A stretch of DNA of 6,290 nucleotides from CAIOSQ01 sp044359885 (GCA_044359885.1 JBIKLI010000263.1:1-6290), one strand, 5' to 3'. Counted from the first letter of the stretch, positions 1 to 6,290 are shown. The notes: generated by a model not told the origin, from the letters alone. A program made the numbers and translations.

Positions 1-1261
1 GCGCCGTGAGCGCTAGGCGCAGCGGCATGAACAGCGCCCTGCCCTTGCGGCCGGTGGCCTCGGCGACGGAGCGCGTCCAGGCGCCCCAGGTCGTCTCGTC
101 CCAGGGCTCCGGCGGCAGCGACGCGGCCGCGCGCCCTGCGAACTCGGGATCGTCGACGCGCGGTTCCAGGACGGCGCGGCAGATCGACCACCACAGCGCG
201 GCCTCGTCGAACCGCGACAGATTGGCGCGGATCGCCAGCCAGAACGCCTCGTCGATCCCGGCGAGGCCGGCAACCTCGAGACGGTCGCGCACGGCGGCGA
301 AGGGCGATGCGTGGAGCACGGGACCGTTGAGACGCCGGATCTCCTCGACGTCGAGCTTCGGGGCGGCGCGGCTGAAGCGCCCGAGATCGAAGCGCGGCAA
401 CAGATCCTCGAGCGCGGCGCAGGGCTCGACCGGGTCGGCCGTCCCGAGCCGCGCCAGCAGCGAGTTGATCGCCATCGGCTCGAGACCTTCCTCGCGCAGG
501 CTGGCGATCGACAGGCTGCCGAGCCGCTTGGACAGGTTGTGACCGCCGGCGTCGGTGAGAAGGGTGAAATGCGCGAAGGCGATCTCGCGCGACACGCCCA
601 GCGCCCGGAAGATCTGCAACTGGACCGCGGTGTTGGCCACATGGTCCTCGCCGCGCACGACATGGGTGACGCCGAGTTCGGCGTCGTCGACCACGGAGGC
701 CAGGGTGTAGGTCGGCGTCCCGTCGGCACGGACCAGGACCGGGTCGCTGAGCCGGCTGCCCTGGAACGACTGGCGGCCGCGGATCGCGTCGTCCCACGCG
801 GTCTCCTCGTAGGCGATCAGGAAACGCCAATGCGGCCGCCGCCCCTCCGCCTCGTAGGCGCGCACCTGCCGCTCGGACAGCCGCAGCGCCGCGCGATCGT
901 AGATCTGGACGCCCCCGCCGGCGACCATCTGGAACCGCTTCAGCTGCAGTTCCTCCTCGGTCTCGTAGCAGGCATAGAGCCGGCCCGCGGCGCGCAGCCG
1001 CTCGGCCGCGGCGGCGTAGCGGTCGAGCCGGTCCGACTGGCGGATGAACTCGTCCCAGCCGAGCCCCAGCCAGAGCAGGTCGTCCTGGATGGCTTGCGCG
1101 TATTCCGCGGTCGAACGCTGGCGGTCGGTGTCGTCGAGGCGCAACAGAAGCCGCCCGCCGTGGCGGCGCGCCTGCAGCCAGTTGACCAGCGCGCCGCGCG
1201 CGTTGCCGAGATGGATGCGCCCCGTGGGGCTGGGGGCGAAACGCAGCCTGATTTCGGTCAT
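1..1261 (-). CDS. gltX: Glutamyl-tRNA synthetase, GluRS2-like, 3' end cut by the window edge
   Basis: Class I aminoacyl-tRNA synthetase that joins glutamate to tRNA in the cytoplasm using ATP. The frame is open from ATG at 1261 to the left edge, giving 420 visible residues with no stop. Near the N-terminus is FAPSPTGRIHLGN (8-20), holding the HIGH-type signature as HLGN (17-20), then LRLDDTD (40-46). DDAELGVTHVVRGEDH follows in the catalytic core, and the KMSKR-type loop reads NLSKR (242-246, Lys245). The last visible residues include TGRKGRALFMPLRLALT, a hallmark of the GluRS C-terminal anticodon-binding region, so only some tens of residues are missing. The zinc-knuckle cysteines of E. coli-type GluRS are mostly absent: I see Cys98 but no Cys pair near YDRAAL (121-126). 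This fits the shorter second GluRS common in alphaproteobacteria; whether it charges tRNA-Glu, tRNA-Gln or both is not decidable here. It begins 20 bases after nadE ends, with only a weak GGA ribosome site, so co-transcription or coupling with nadE is likely. Confidence 0.95.
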   Translation of the reverse strand, partial: MTEIRLRFAPSPTGRIHLGNARGALVNWLQARRHGGRLLLRLDDTDRQRSTAEYAQAIQDDLLWLGLGWDEFIRQSDRLDRYAAAAERLRAAGRLYACYETEEELQLKRFQMVAGGGVQIYDRAALRLSERQVRAYEAEGRRPHWRFLIAYEETAWDDAIRGRQSFQGSRLSDPVLVRADGTPTYTLASVVDDAELGVTHVVRGEDHVANTAVQLQIFRALGVSREIAFAHFTLLTDAGGHNLSKRLGSLSIASLREEGLEPMAINSLLARLGTADPVEPCAALEDLLPRFDLGRFSRAAPKLDVEEIRRLNGPVLHASPFAAVRDRLEVAGLAGIDEAFWLAIRANLSRFDEAALWWSICRAVLEPRVDDPEFAGRAAASLPPEPWDETTWGAWTRSVAEATGRKGRALFMPLRLALTA

Positions 1262-1281
1262 CGCGCCGTCCGGGGAGGTCC

Positions 1282-2955
1282 TCAGCCGCCGCCGGCGCGG
1301 AAGCCGTTGGTGATGGGATAGCGCCGGTCGCGCCCGAAGGCGCGCTGCGTGATCTTCACGCCCGGTGCCGCCTGCCGGCGCTTGTACTCGGCGAGGTCGA
1401 GCATCCGCCAGACGCGGCGCACATAGGCCTCGTCGTGGCCGCGGGCCACGATCTCGGCCACGCCCATCTCCTTTTCCACCAGGCAGTCGAGGATGTCGTC
1501 CAGCTGGGCGTAGGGACCGAGCGACGCTTCGTCTGTCTGGTCCGGCTTGAGTTCGGCCGTCGGCGGCTTGGTGATCACCCGTTCGGGCATCACGCCGCCT
1601 GCCGGCCCGAGCCAGCCCGCGAGACGATCGGCGTTGCGCCACCGGCACAGCGCGAACACGGTCGTCTTGTAGACGTCCTTCAGCACCGCGTAGCCGCCGC
1701 ACATGTCGCCGTAGAGCGTCGCGTAGCCGACCGACATCTCCGACTTGTTGCCCGTCGACACGACCATGTGGCCGAACTTGTTGGAAAGCGCCATCAGCGT
1801 CAGGCCGCGTGCGCGCGACTGGATGTTTTCCTCGGTGATGTCGGGCGCGCGGCCCGCGAAGGCCGGCGCCAGCATGCCGGCGAAGGCCTTCATGGCGGGC
1901 TCGATCGAGACCGTGTCGCAGACGATGCCGAGCCGCCGCGCGACATCCGCCGCGTCTTCCAGGCTCTCGCGGCTGGTATAGGGCGATGGCATCATCACCG
2001 CGCGCACCCGTTCGGCGCCGAGCGCGTCGACCGCGATCGCCGCGGTCAGCGCGGAATCGATCCCGCCGGACAATCCCAGGATGACGCCGGGAAACCGGTT
2101 CTTGCGCACATAGTCGCCCAACCCGAGCACGAGCGCCGCATAGGTCGCCGCCAGCGTCGGCAGCGGCGGCTCGACCGGCGCGTCGCCGGCCACGAAGCCG
2201 AGCCCGCCGTCGATGCCGCGCGCCAGTCGCAGCGTCGACACCTGCTCGCGGAACGATGCCGCCTGGAACGCCATCCTGCGATCCGCGCCGATCGCGAAGG
2301 AGCCGCCGTCGTAGACGATCTCGTCCTGGCCGCCGACCTGGTTGACGTAGAGCAGCGGCAGACCCGTCTCGACCACCCGCGCCACGGCCAGCTGGACACG
2401 ACGATCGAGCTTGTCGACCTCGAACGGGCTGCCGTTCGGGACGATCATGAGTTCGGCGCCCGATTCAGCGAGGGTCTCCGCCACGTCGGGCGTCCACATG
2501 TCCTCGCAGATCATTATCCCGAGCCGCGCGCCCCGGAAGACGACCGGCCCCTGCGGCTTGCCCGCCGCAAAGACGCGCTTGTCGTCGAACACCCCGTAGT
2601 TCGGCAGATCCTGCTTGTAGCGCTGCGCCGCGATGCGGCCGGCGTCGAGCAGCAGCGCCGCATTGTAGGGCCGCTCGCCCTCGCGCCATGGCGCACCGAC
2701 AAGCAGCGCGGGACCGCCATCCGCGGTGTCGCGCGCCAGTTCCTCGGTCGCCGCCCGGCAGGCGTCGAGGAAGGCCGGCTTGAGGACGAGATCCTCGGGC
2801 TGGTAGCCGGCGACGGAGAGCTCGGGGAACACGATCAGATCGGCGCCCTGCCCCGCGGCGGCGGCGCGCGCCTTGCGGATTAGGGCAAGGTTGCCCTTGA
2901 GGTCGCCGACGGTCGGATTGACCTGGGCGACAGCGATCGAGAGGCCGGCGGTCAT
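1282..2955 (-). CDS. nadE: Glutamine-dependent NAD+ synthetase
   Basis: Last step of NAD synthesis: deamido-NAD + ATP + glutamine to NAD+, in the cytosol. The 557-residue product has the usual two-domain length. An N-terminal nitrilase-fold glutaminase (about 5-270) frees ammonia from glutamine; its catalytic triad is visible as Glu45 (FPELSVAGY), Lys114 (YKQDLPNYGVFDD) and Cys150 (IMICEDMW). A C-terminal synthetase domain (about 270-557) carries the ATP pyrophosphatase loop GLSGGIDS (294-301), STGNKSE (400-406), YGDMCGGYAVLKDVYKT (415-431) and KPPTAELKPDQTDE (463-476). The start at 2955 is chosen because MTAGLSIAVAQVNPTVGD matches the family N-terminus and an AGGTG ribosome site lies 6 bases upstream. 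The frame remains open for 70 more codons upstream, but those encode Arg/Pro/Ala-rich sequence unlike the family. It is followed after 20 bases by gltX and preceded by a 133-base gap after the nitronate monooxygenase. Both key active sites look intact. Confidence 0.97.
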   Translation of the reverse strand: MTAGLSIAVAQVNPTVGDLKGNLALIRKARAAAAGQGADLIVFPELSVAGYQPEDLVLKPAFLDACRAATEELARDTADGGPALLVGAPWREGERPYNAALLLDAGRIAAQRYKQDLPNYGVFDDKRVFAAGKPQGPVVFRGARLGIMICEDMWTPDVAETLAESGAELMIVPNGSPFEVDKLDRRVQLAVARVVETGLPLLYVNQVGGQDEIVYDGGSFAIGADRRMAFQAASFREQVSTLRLARGIDGGLGFVAGDAPVEPPLPTLAATYAALVLGLGDYVRKNRFPGVILGLSGGIDSALTAAIAVDALGAERVRAVMMPSPYTSRESLEDAADVARRLGIVCDTVSIEPAMKAFAGMLAPAFAGRAPDITEENIQSRARGLTLMALSNKFGHMVVSTGNKSEMSVGYATLYGDMCGGYAVLKDVYKTTVFALCRWRNADRLAGWLGPAGGVMPERVITKPPTAELKPDQTDEASLGPYAQLDDILDCLVEKEMGVAEIVARGHDEAYVRRVWRMLDLAEYKRRQAAPGVKITQRAFGRDRRYPITNGFRAGGG

Positions 2956-3088
2956 GGCCGGCACCTGCGGCCGCGGGCGACGCGGCAGGGCATGGGGCGG
3001 CGCGCGCTGACGCGGCCGTGCGGGGCTGGCGGAACCATCACGCGCCGGGCCATAGCAGATTCCCGGTCGCCGCCGCCACAGGCCGGCC
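2956..3088 (-). other. Gap between the nitronate monooxygenase and nadE
   Basis: A 133-base gap, the longest non-coding stretch here. Right after the upstream stop codon lies the palindrome GGCCGGCC (3081-3088). Further on, CCGGG (3062-3066) and CCCGG (3045-3049) could pair around a 12-base loop that is locally AT-richer (GAATCTGCTATGG). No T-run follows either, so no intrinsic terminator is evident. The AT-rich patch could include a weak -10 element for nadE (CTATGG), but I see no good -35 partner. Whether nadE has its own promoter here is open. Confidence 0.35.
2962..2966 (-). promoter_or_regulatory. Ribosome binding site of nadE
   Basis: Reads AGGTG on the minus strand, complementary to the 16S rRNA 3' end, with a 6-base spacer to the ATG at 2955. 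It supports that start over the far upstream ATG at 3165 in the same frame. Confidence 0.6.
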
Positions 3089-4159
3089 TCATCCGCCGCA
3101 CAGCCCGGCCTCGCGCACCCACTCCGCCAGAAGACGGCCGGCGGGCTCGGCACGGGCGCGTGCATGGCCCTGCCCCGCCCACATCGCCATCAGGTCGGGG
3201 CGACCGTCGCGCGCCGCGGCGGCGCGCAACGGCGCCGAGAGCGCGTTCTGAACCGGGTAGTCGGGCGCGCGCACGGCATCGGCGTCGAGGACCTCCAGCA
3301 GCCGCGTGCGCAGGCCGCGCGCGACCCGCCCGGTGACGCCGCGCGTCGTCATCGTGCCGGCGGCCGCGGCGAGGGCGGCCTTGTGCAGGGCGTGGGTTCC
3401 CGCCTCCGGGCAGGCGAGAAAGGCGGTTCCCATCTGCACCGCCGCTGCGCCCAGCGCCAGCGCGGCGCGGATGCCGCGGCCATCCATGATTCCCCCGGCC
3501 GCGATCACGGGTATGCGCACGCGATCGGCGATCGCCGGAACCAGCACCATCGTGCCGAGCCCGGTCGCGCCGGTATCGCCGAGGAAGCTGCCGCGATGGC
3601 CGCCGGCCTCGGCCCCCTGGGCGACCACCGCGTCGGCCCCTGCCGTCTCCAGCGCGGCCGCCTCGTCGGGCGTGGTCGCGGTCGCGACGACCGCGATGCC
3701 GCGCGCGCGGCAGGCTTCGCGCAGCCGCTGCGGCGGCGGTCCGAAATGCGTGCTGACCATGGCCGGGGCCACGTCCAGAACGGCGTCGATCTGCTCCTCC
3801 AGGCTCTCGCCGAAGGAACCGGGCAAGGCCGGCGGCGGCAAGCCGAGCTCGGCATGCAAAGGCGCCAGCCGCGCCAGCGCGACGGCCAGCGTCGCCGGCG
3901 CCGGATCGGCGGGCGGCAGAACGAAGAGGTTGATCGAGAAGGGCCGGCTGGTCCGCGCCCGGATCTCCGCGGCCGCCTGCCGGATGGCGGCAGGCGCCAT
4001 CAGCGCCGCGCCCAGGCTGCCCAGGCCGCCGGCCTCGCAAACGGCGGCGACCAGCGCGGGCGTGGTCGGCCCGCCTGCCATCGGCGCCTGGACGACGGGC
4101 CATCGCACGCCGAGGCGGTCGGCGAAGGCCGCCGCGGCGGCGGGGATCGCGCCGTTCAA
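3089..4159 (-). CDS. Nitronate monooxygenase family FMN protein (2-nitropropane dioxygenase-like), TTG start
   Basis: Probable FMN-dependent TIM-barrel oxygenase that oxidises alkyl nitronates such as propionate-3-nitronate; cytosolic. The 356-residue length suits class I bacterial nitronate monooxygenases. Visible motifs: LGVRWPVVQAPMAGG (16-30, the N-terminal flavin-site strand), CEAGGLGSLG (41-50), QGAEAGGHRG (181-190, with His188 in the position of the proposed catalytic base), the phosphate-binding AAGGI (220-224) and VQMGTAFLACPEA (241-253), then MWAGQG near the C-terminus. No ATG or GTG exists between the aroG stop and the conserved core, apart from a GTG inside LGVRW that would remove part of it. 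TTG at 4159, overlapping the aroG stop as TTGA, is therefore the best start. It gives the short lead expected for the family and implies translational coupling. There is no clear Shine-Dalgarno sequence. Flavin NADH:quinone reductases and enoyl-ACP reductases of the FabK type share this fold and are often mislabelled, so the substrate is inferred from family only. Confidence 0.88.
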   Translation of the reverse strand: MNGAIPAAAAAFADRLGVRWPVVQAPMAGGPTTPALVAAVCEAGGLGSLGAALMAPAAIRQAAAEIRARTSRPFSINLFVLPPADPAPATLAVALARLAPLHAELGLPPPALPGSFGESLEEQIDAVLDVAPAMVSTHFGPPPQRLREACRARGIAVVATATTPDEAAALETAGADAVVAQGAEAGGHRGSFLGDTGATGLGTMVLVPAIADRVRIPVIAAGGIMDGRGIRAALALGAAAVQMGTAFLACPEAGTHALHKAALAAAAGTMTTRGVTGRVARGLRTRLLEVLDADAVRAPDYPVQNALSAPLRAAAARDGRPDLMAMWAGQGHARARAEPAGRLLAEWVREAGLCGG

Positions 4160-5544
4160 TCGGCGGCGGCGGCGCCGCCGGCGAGGACCGCGGGGCTGCG
4201 CGACGCCTTCAGTTCCTCGGCGATCAGGAACGCCAGTTCCAGCGACTGGGTGGCGTTCAGCCGCGGATCGCAATGCGTGTGGTACCGGTCGCCGAGCGCG
4301 GTCTCGGTGACTTCCTGCGCGCCCCCGATGCACTCGGTGACGTCCTGGCCGGTCATCTCGAAATGCACGCCGCCGGCATGGGTGCCCTCGGCGCGATGCA
4401 CCGACATGAAGCCCCGGACCTCGGCGAGGATGCGGTCGAAGGGGCGCGTCTTGTAGCCGGTGTTCGACTTCACCGTGTTGCCGTGCATCGGATCGCAGGA
4501 CCAGACGACCTTGCGTCCTTCGCGCGCCACGCGGCGGACAAGCGGCGGCAGACGCTCGCCGATCTTGTCGTGTCCCATGCGGCTGATCAGCGTCAGCCGG
4601 CCGGGCTCGTTGTCCGGGTTGAGAATGTCGATAAGGCGGATCAGTTCGTCGCCGTCCAGCGTCGGGCCGACCTTCATGCCGATCGGGTTGCGCACGCCGC
4701 GGCAGAACTCGACATGCGCGCCGTCGATCTGGCGGGTGCGCTCGCCGATCCAGATCATGTGCGCCGAACAGTCGTACCAGTCGCCCGATGTGCTGTCGAC
4801 GCGGGTCAGCGCCTGTTCGTAGGCCAGCAGCAGCGCCTCGTGGCTGGTGAAGAACTCGGCCTCCGAGATCTGCGGCGTCAGGTCGGAACGCAGGCCGCAC
4901 GCCTCCATGAAGGTCAGCGCCTCGGTGATCCGGTCGGCGATGTCGCTGAAGCGCTCGCCGGCCGGCGACCTGGCGACGAAGCCCTGGGTCCAGCCATGGA
5001 CGCGGTGCAGATCCGCATAGCCGCCGCGGGCGAAGGCGCGCAGCAGGTTCAGCGTCGACGCGGACTGGGAATAGACCTGCAGCATGCGCTGGGGGTCGGG
5101 CTCGCGCGCGGCCGGCTCGAACTCGATGCCGTTGATGATGTCGCCGCGATAGGCCGGCAGCGTGACGCCGCCGATCGTCTCGGTGTCGGCAGAGCGCGGC
5201 TTGGCGAACTGCCCCGCCATGCGGCCCACCTTCACGACCGGCAGGCCGCCCGCGTACATCAGCACGACGGTCATCTGCAGGAAGACCTTGAAGGTGTCGC
5301 GGATGTTGTTGGCAGAGAACTCCGCGAAGCTCTCCGCGCAGTCACCGCCCTGAAGCAGGAAAGCCCGGCCGTTGGCGACCTCGGCCAGCCGCGTCTTCAG
5401 CCGGCGCGCTTCGCCGGCGAAGACCAGCGGCGGGAACCCTCCCAGCTTGCGCTCGACCGCCGCAAGGGCGGCGGCATCGCGATAGGCAGGGACCTGGCGG
5501 ATCGGATGATGGCGCCAGGAGTCGGGTGTCCATTTCGCGGCCAT
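4156..5544 (-). CDS. 3-deoxy-D-arabino-heptulosonate 7-phosphate (DAHP) synthase, class II
   Basis: Condenses phosphoenolpyruvate and erythrose 4-phosphate to DAHP, the first committed step of the shikimate pathway to aromatic amino acids and folate; a cytosolic metalloenzyme. The 462-residue product is a typical type II (plant and Mycobacterium-like) enzyme. The four expected metal ligands are seen: Cys69 (LLQGGDCAESF), His354 (CDPMHGN), Glu396 (HFEMTGQ) and Asp426 (HTHCDPRLN). Substrate-site motifs GERTRQIDGAHVEF (267-280) and RNPIGMKVGPT (285-295) are also intact. The start at 5544 aligns MAAKWTPDSWR with the family N-terminus and has a GAG 8 bases upstream. ATG at 5550 (two residues longer) is an equally possible annotation; the GTG at 5589 is unlikely. 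The C-terminus ends in an Ala/Gly-rich tail encoded by GC triplet repeats. Gene names vary (aroF, aroG, aroH), so none is asserted. Its stop overlaps the next gene's TTG start. Feedback control cannot be judged from the sequence. Confidence 0.96.
   Translation of the reverse strand: MAAKWTPDSWRHHPIRQVPAYRDAAALAAVERKLGGFPPLVFAGEARRLKTRLAEVANGRAFLLQGGDCAESFAEFSANNIRDTFKVFLQMTVVLMYAGGLPVVKVGRMAGQFAKPRSADTETIGGVTLPAYRGDIINGIEFEPAAREPDPQRMLQVYSQSASTLNLLRAFARGGYADLHRVHGWTQGFVARSPAGERFSDIADRITEALTFMEACGLRSDLTPQISEAEFFTSHEALLLAYEQALTRVDSTSGDWYDCSAHMIWIGERTRQIDGAHVEFCRGVRNPIGMKVGPTLDGDELIRLIDILNPDNEPGRLTLISRMGHDKIGERLPPLVRRVAREGRKVVWSCDPMHGNTVKSNTGYKTRPFDRILAEVRGFMSVHRAEGTHAGGVHFEMTGQDVTECIGGAQEVTETALGDRYHTHCDPRLNATQSLELAFLIAEELKASRSPAVLAGGAAAAD
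4167..4180 (-). repeat. 14-base GC palindrome just before the TTG start
   Basis: A perfect palindrome, CGGCGGCGCCGCCG, within the run of GCC/GGC codons at the end of the DAHP synthase gene. It ends 7 bases before the TTG at 4159. In mRNA it could form a short hairpin over the ribosome-landing region of the downstream gene, which translating ribosomes from aroG would open. It may equally be a by-product of an Ala/Gly tail in a GC-rich genome. Confidence 0.4.
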
Positions 5545-5580
5545 GGCCATGTCTCGGGCTGTCGTGGCGGGAGGGCGGAC

Positions 5581-5608
5581 ATTAACCACGGCCCGAGTCG
5601 CGGCGCAA
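5581..5608 (-). promoter_or_regulatory. Weak sigma70-like promoter for the DAHP synthase gene
   Basis: On the minus strand TTGCGC (5608-5603) and GTTAAT (5586-5581) are spaced by 16 bases, with 3 of 6 and 4 of 6 matches to the -35 and -10 consensus. GTTAAT is the only AT-rich hexamer in the 84-base gap. A transcript would start near 5574 and have a leader of about 30 bases. The -35 part overlaps the hairpin at 5599-5615. The case rests on a weak match, so confidence is low. Confidence 0.25.
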
Positions 5609-5615
5609 CGCCGCG
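5599..5615 (-). terminator. GC hairpin downstream of the PhyH gene, possible weak terminator
   Basis: A perfect 7-base inverted repeat, CGCGGCG and CGCCGCG, around a 3-base loop, beginning about 13 bases after the dioxygenase stop codon. The position is right for a 3' end structure, but no U-tract follows, so it is not a standard intrinsic terminator. It may stabilise an mRNA end or be incidental in this GC-rich DNA. Confidence 0.3.
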
Positions 5616-5628
5616 CCGGAAAGCCGCC

Positions 5629-6290
5629 CTAGCCGGTCGTGGCCGGCCGCATCAGGATCTGCATCCGCCGATCGCGCAGCCGGGCCTGGTTCGCGAGGCC
5701 TTCAGGGGCGAAATCCGCGACCGGCCGGGGCTCCGGCTCGAAATGGCCGTGGCGGTCGACGCCGCGGACCAGGGTCGCGGTGTCGTCGGCGCCGATCGTC
5801 TGGCGCACATGCGCCGGAATGTAGCGGATCGCCAGACCGATGCGCCGGTCGTCGGCGTCGTTGGGGTCCGACCCATGCGCGATCTTGACGTGGTGCAGCG
5901 ACATCTCGCCGGGCCGCAGGACGATGTCGACGACCTTGGTCTCGTCGACTTCGACCTGCATCTCCTGGCCGCGCGAAAGCATGTTGTTGGCCGCATAGGT
6001 GTCCTTGTGCGGGGCGATGTCGCCGGCATGCGAGCCCGGCAGGACCCGCATGCAGCCGCTCTGCCGCGTGCTGGGGCTCAGCGCCACCCAGGCGGTCAGG
6101 ACGTCATACGGCTCCAGCCCCCAATAGGCCACGTCCTGATGCCAGGAGATGTAGGCGGGATCCCTGGGCTCCTTGATGAACAGCACCGATTCCCAGCACA
6201 GGATGTCGGGGCCCAGCAGGCTCTCGACGCGATCGAGGATCGAGGGCGCCCGGATGATCGCATCGATCGTGGCCGAATAGAGATGGGGCT
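5629..6290 (-). CDS. Phytanoyl-CoA dioxygenase (PhyH) family oxygenase, N-terminus cut by the window edge
   Basis: Fe(II)- and 2-oxoglutarate-dependent oxygenase of the cupin (double-stranded beta-helix) fold; such enzymes hydroxylate a substrate while splitting 2-oxoglutarate to succinate and CO2. The last 219 residues are visible. The frame continues unbroken through the right edge; a GTG at 6186 is internal, since upstream codons encode conserved-looking PHLYSAT and LLGPDILCWESVLFIKEP. The facial iron triad is seen as WHQD (His codon 6139-6141, Asp codon 6133-6135) and the distal His of IAHGSDPN (codon 5875-5877). DDRRIGLAIRYIPAHVRQ supplies an Arg eleven residues after that His, where the family binds 2-oxoglutarate. 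HxD rather than HxA/HxG argues for a hydroxylase, not a halogenase. GCMRVLPGSH and RPGEMSLHH are also typical of bacterial PhyH proteins. The natural substrate cannot be read from this fragment. It lies 84 bases upstream of the DAHP synthase gene on the same strand, with no evident functional link. Confidence 0.92.
   Translation of the reverse strand, partial: PHLYSATIDAIIRAPSILDRVESLLGPDILCWESVLFIKEPRDPAYISWHQDVAYWGLEPYDVLTAWVALSPSTRQSGCMRVLPGSHAGDIAPHKDTYAANNMLSRGQEMQVEVDETKVVDIVLRPGEMSLHHVKIAHGSDPNDADDRRIGLAIRYIPAHVRQTIGADDTATLVRGVDRHGHFEPEPRPVADFAPEGLANQARLRDRRMQILMRPATTG

Noticed and set aside
13..729. 238-codon minus-strand frame inside gltX
   Set aside because: The true gltX frame is a different one, open to the window edge, with HLGN, NLSKR and the C-terminal GluRS motif. 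This frame gives a Ser/Arg/Pro-rich shadow.
311..1321. 336-codon open frame on the plus strand, opposite gltX
   Set aside because: It mirrors the codon pattern of gltX on the other strand, and the product is Gly/Arg/Ala/Pro-rich without motifs. It is a GC-driven shadow.
1435..2883. 482-codon open frame on the plus strand, opposite nadE
   Set aside because: It is antisense to a gene with intact catalytic motifs. Its translation is rich in Arg/His/Ala/Gly with no recognisable domain, as expected for an antisense frame in GC-rich DNA.
2956..3165. ATG at 3165 as the nadE start, adding 70 residues
   Set aside because: The extension would overlap the end of the monooxygenase gene by 77 bases, is low-complexity Arg/Pro/Ala, and lacks the ribosome site seen ahead of 2955.
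3164..4456. 430- and 334-codon overlapping plus-strand frames opposite the nitronate monooxygenase gene
   Set aside because: Both are low-complexity and lie opposite a gene with clear flavin-site motifs. Two overlapping frames being open here reflects the scarcity of stop codons.
4160..4900. A possible large fusion protein, because the monooxygenase frame stays open upstream to 4900
   Set aside because: The upstream part is an out-of-frame reading of the DAHP synthase gene and encodes Arg-rich sequence. DAHP synthase itself is complete with all four metal ligands, so there is no fusion or frameshift.
5545..5589. GTG at 5589 as the DAHP synthase start, adding 15 residues
   Set aside because: The extra residues do not resemble the family N-terminus, and the ATG at 5544 matches it directly. 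The GTG also sits immediately after the putative -10 region.

Overview
The window is a compact, very GC-rich, entirely minus-strand stretch of ordinary bacterial chromosome. GC-rich third codon positions, short intergenic gaps and protein sequences resembling alphaproteobacterial versions (a type II DAHP synthase starting MAxxWTPxSWR, a GluRS of the short 'second' type, a glutamine-dependent NAD synthetase) point to an alphaproteobacterium, perhaps a Rhodospirillales-like one. The order-level guess is an inference from memory of the families, not from a search.

In transcription order (right to left) there are five genes. (1) The C-terminal ~219 residues of a PhyH-family Fe(II)/2-oxoglutarate dioxygenase run in from the right edge and stop at 5629. 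(2) After an 84-base gap, which holds a GC hairpin and a weak promoter-like pair, comes a class II DAHP synthase (5544 to 4156), the entry enzyme of the shikimate pathway. (3) Overlapping its stop codon is a nitronate monooxygenase-like flavoprotein (4159 to 3089), which appears to start at TTG. (4) After a 133-base gap comes glutamine-dependent NAD+ synthetase NadE (2955 to 1282). (5) After only 20 bases comes a glutamyl-tRNA synthetase (1261 to the left edge), cut off shortly before its end.

Functionally the window is mostly housekeeping: aromatic amino-acid entry, NAD synthesis and tRNA charging, with two accessory oxygenases. The aro/nmo pair looks translationally coupled and nadE/gltX looks like a second tight pair. 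Whether all four are one transcript cannot be decided from sequence alone. I see no RNA genes, mobile elements, CRISPR array, prophage or insertion sequence. Many long open frames on the plus strand and in other minus frames are by-products of the high GC content. I did not find a convincing undescribed system. The points most worth a second look are the TTG start of the nitronate monooxygenase, the zinc-site loss and KMSKR variant in GltX, and the unassigned substrate of the dioxygenase.
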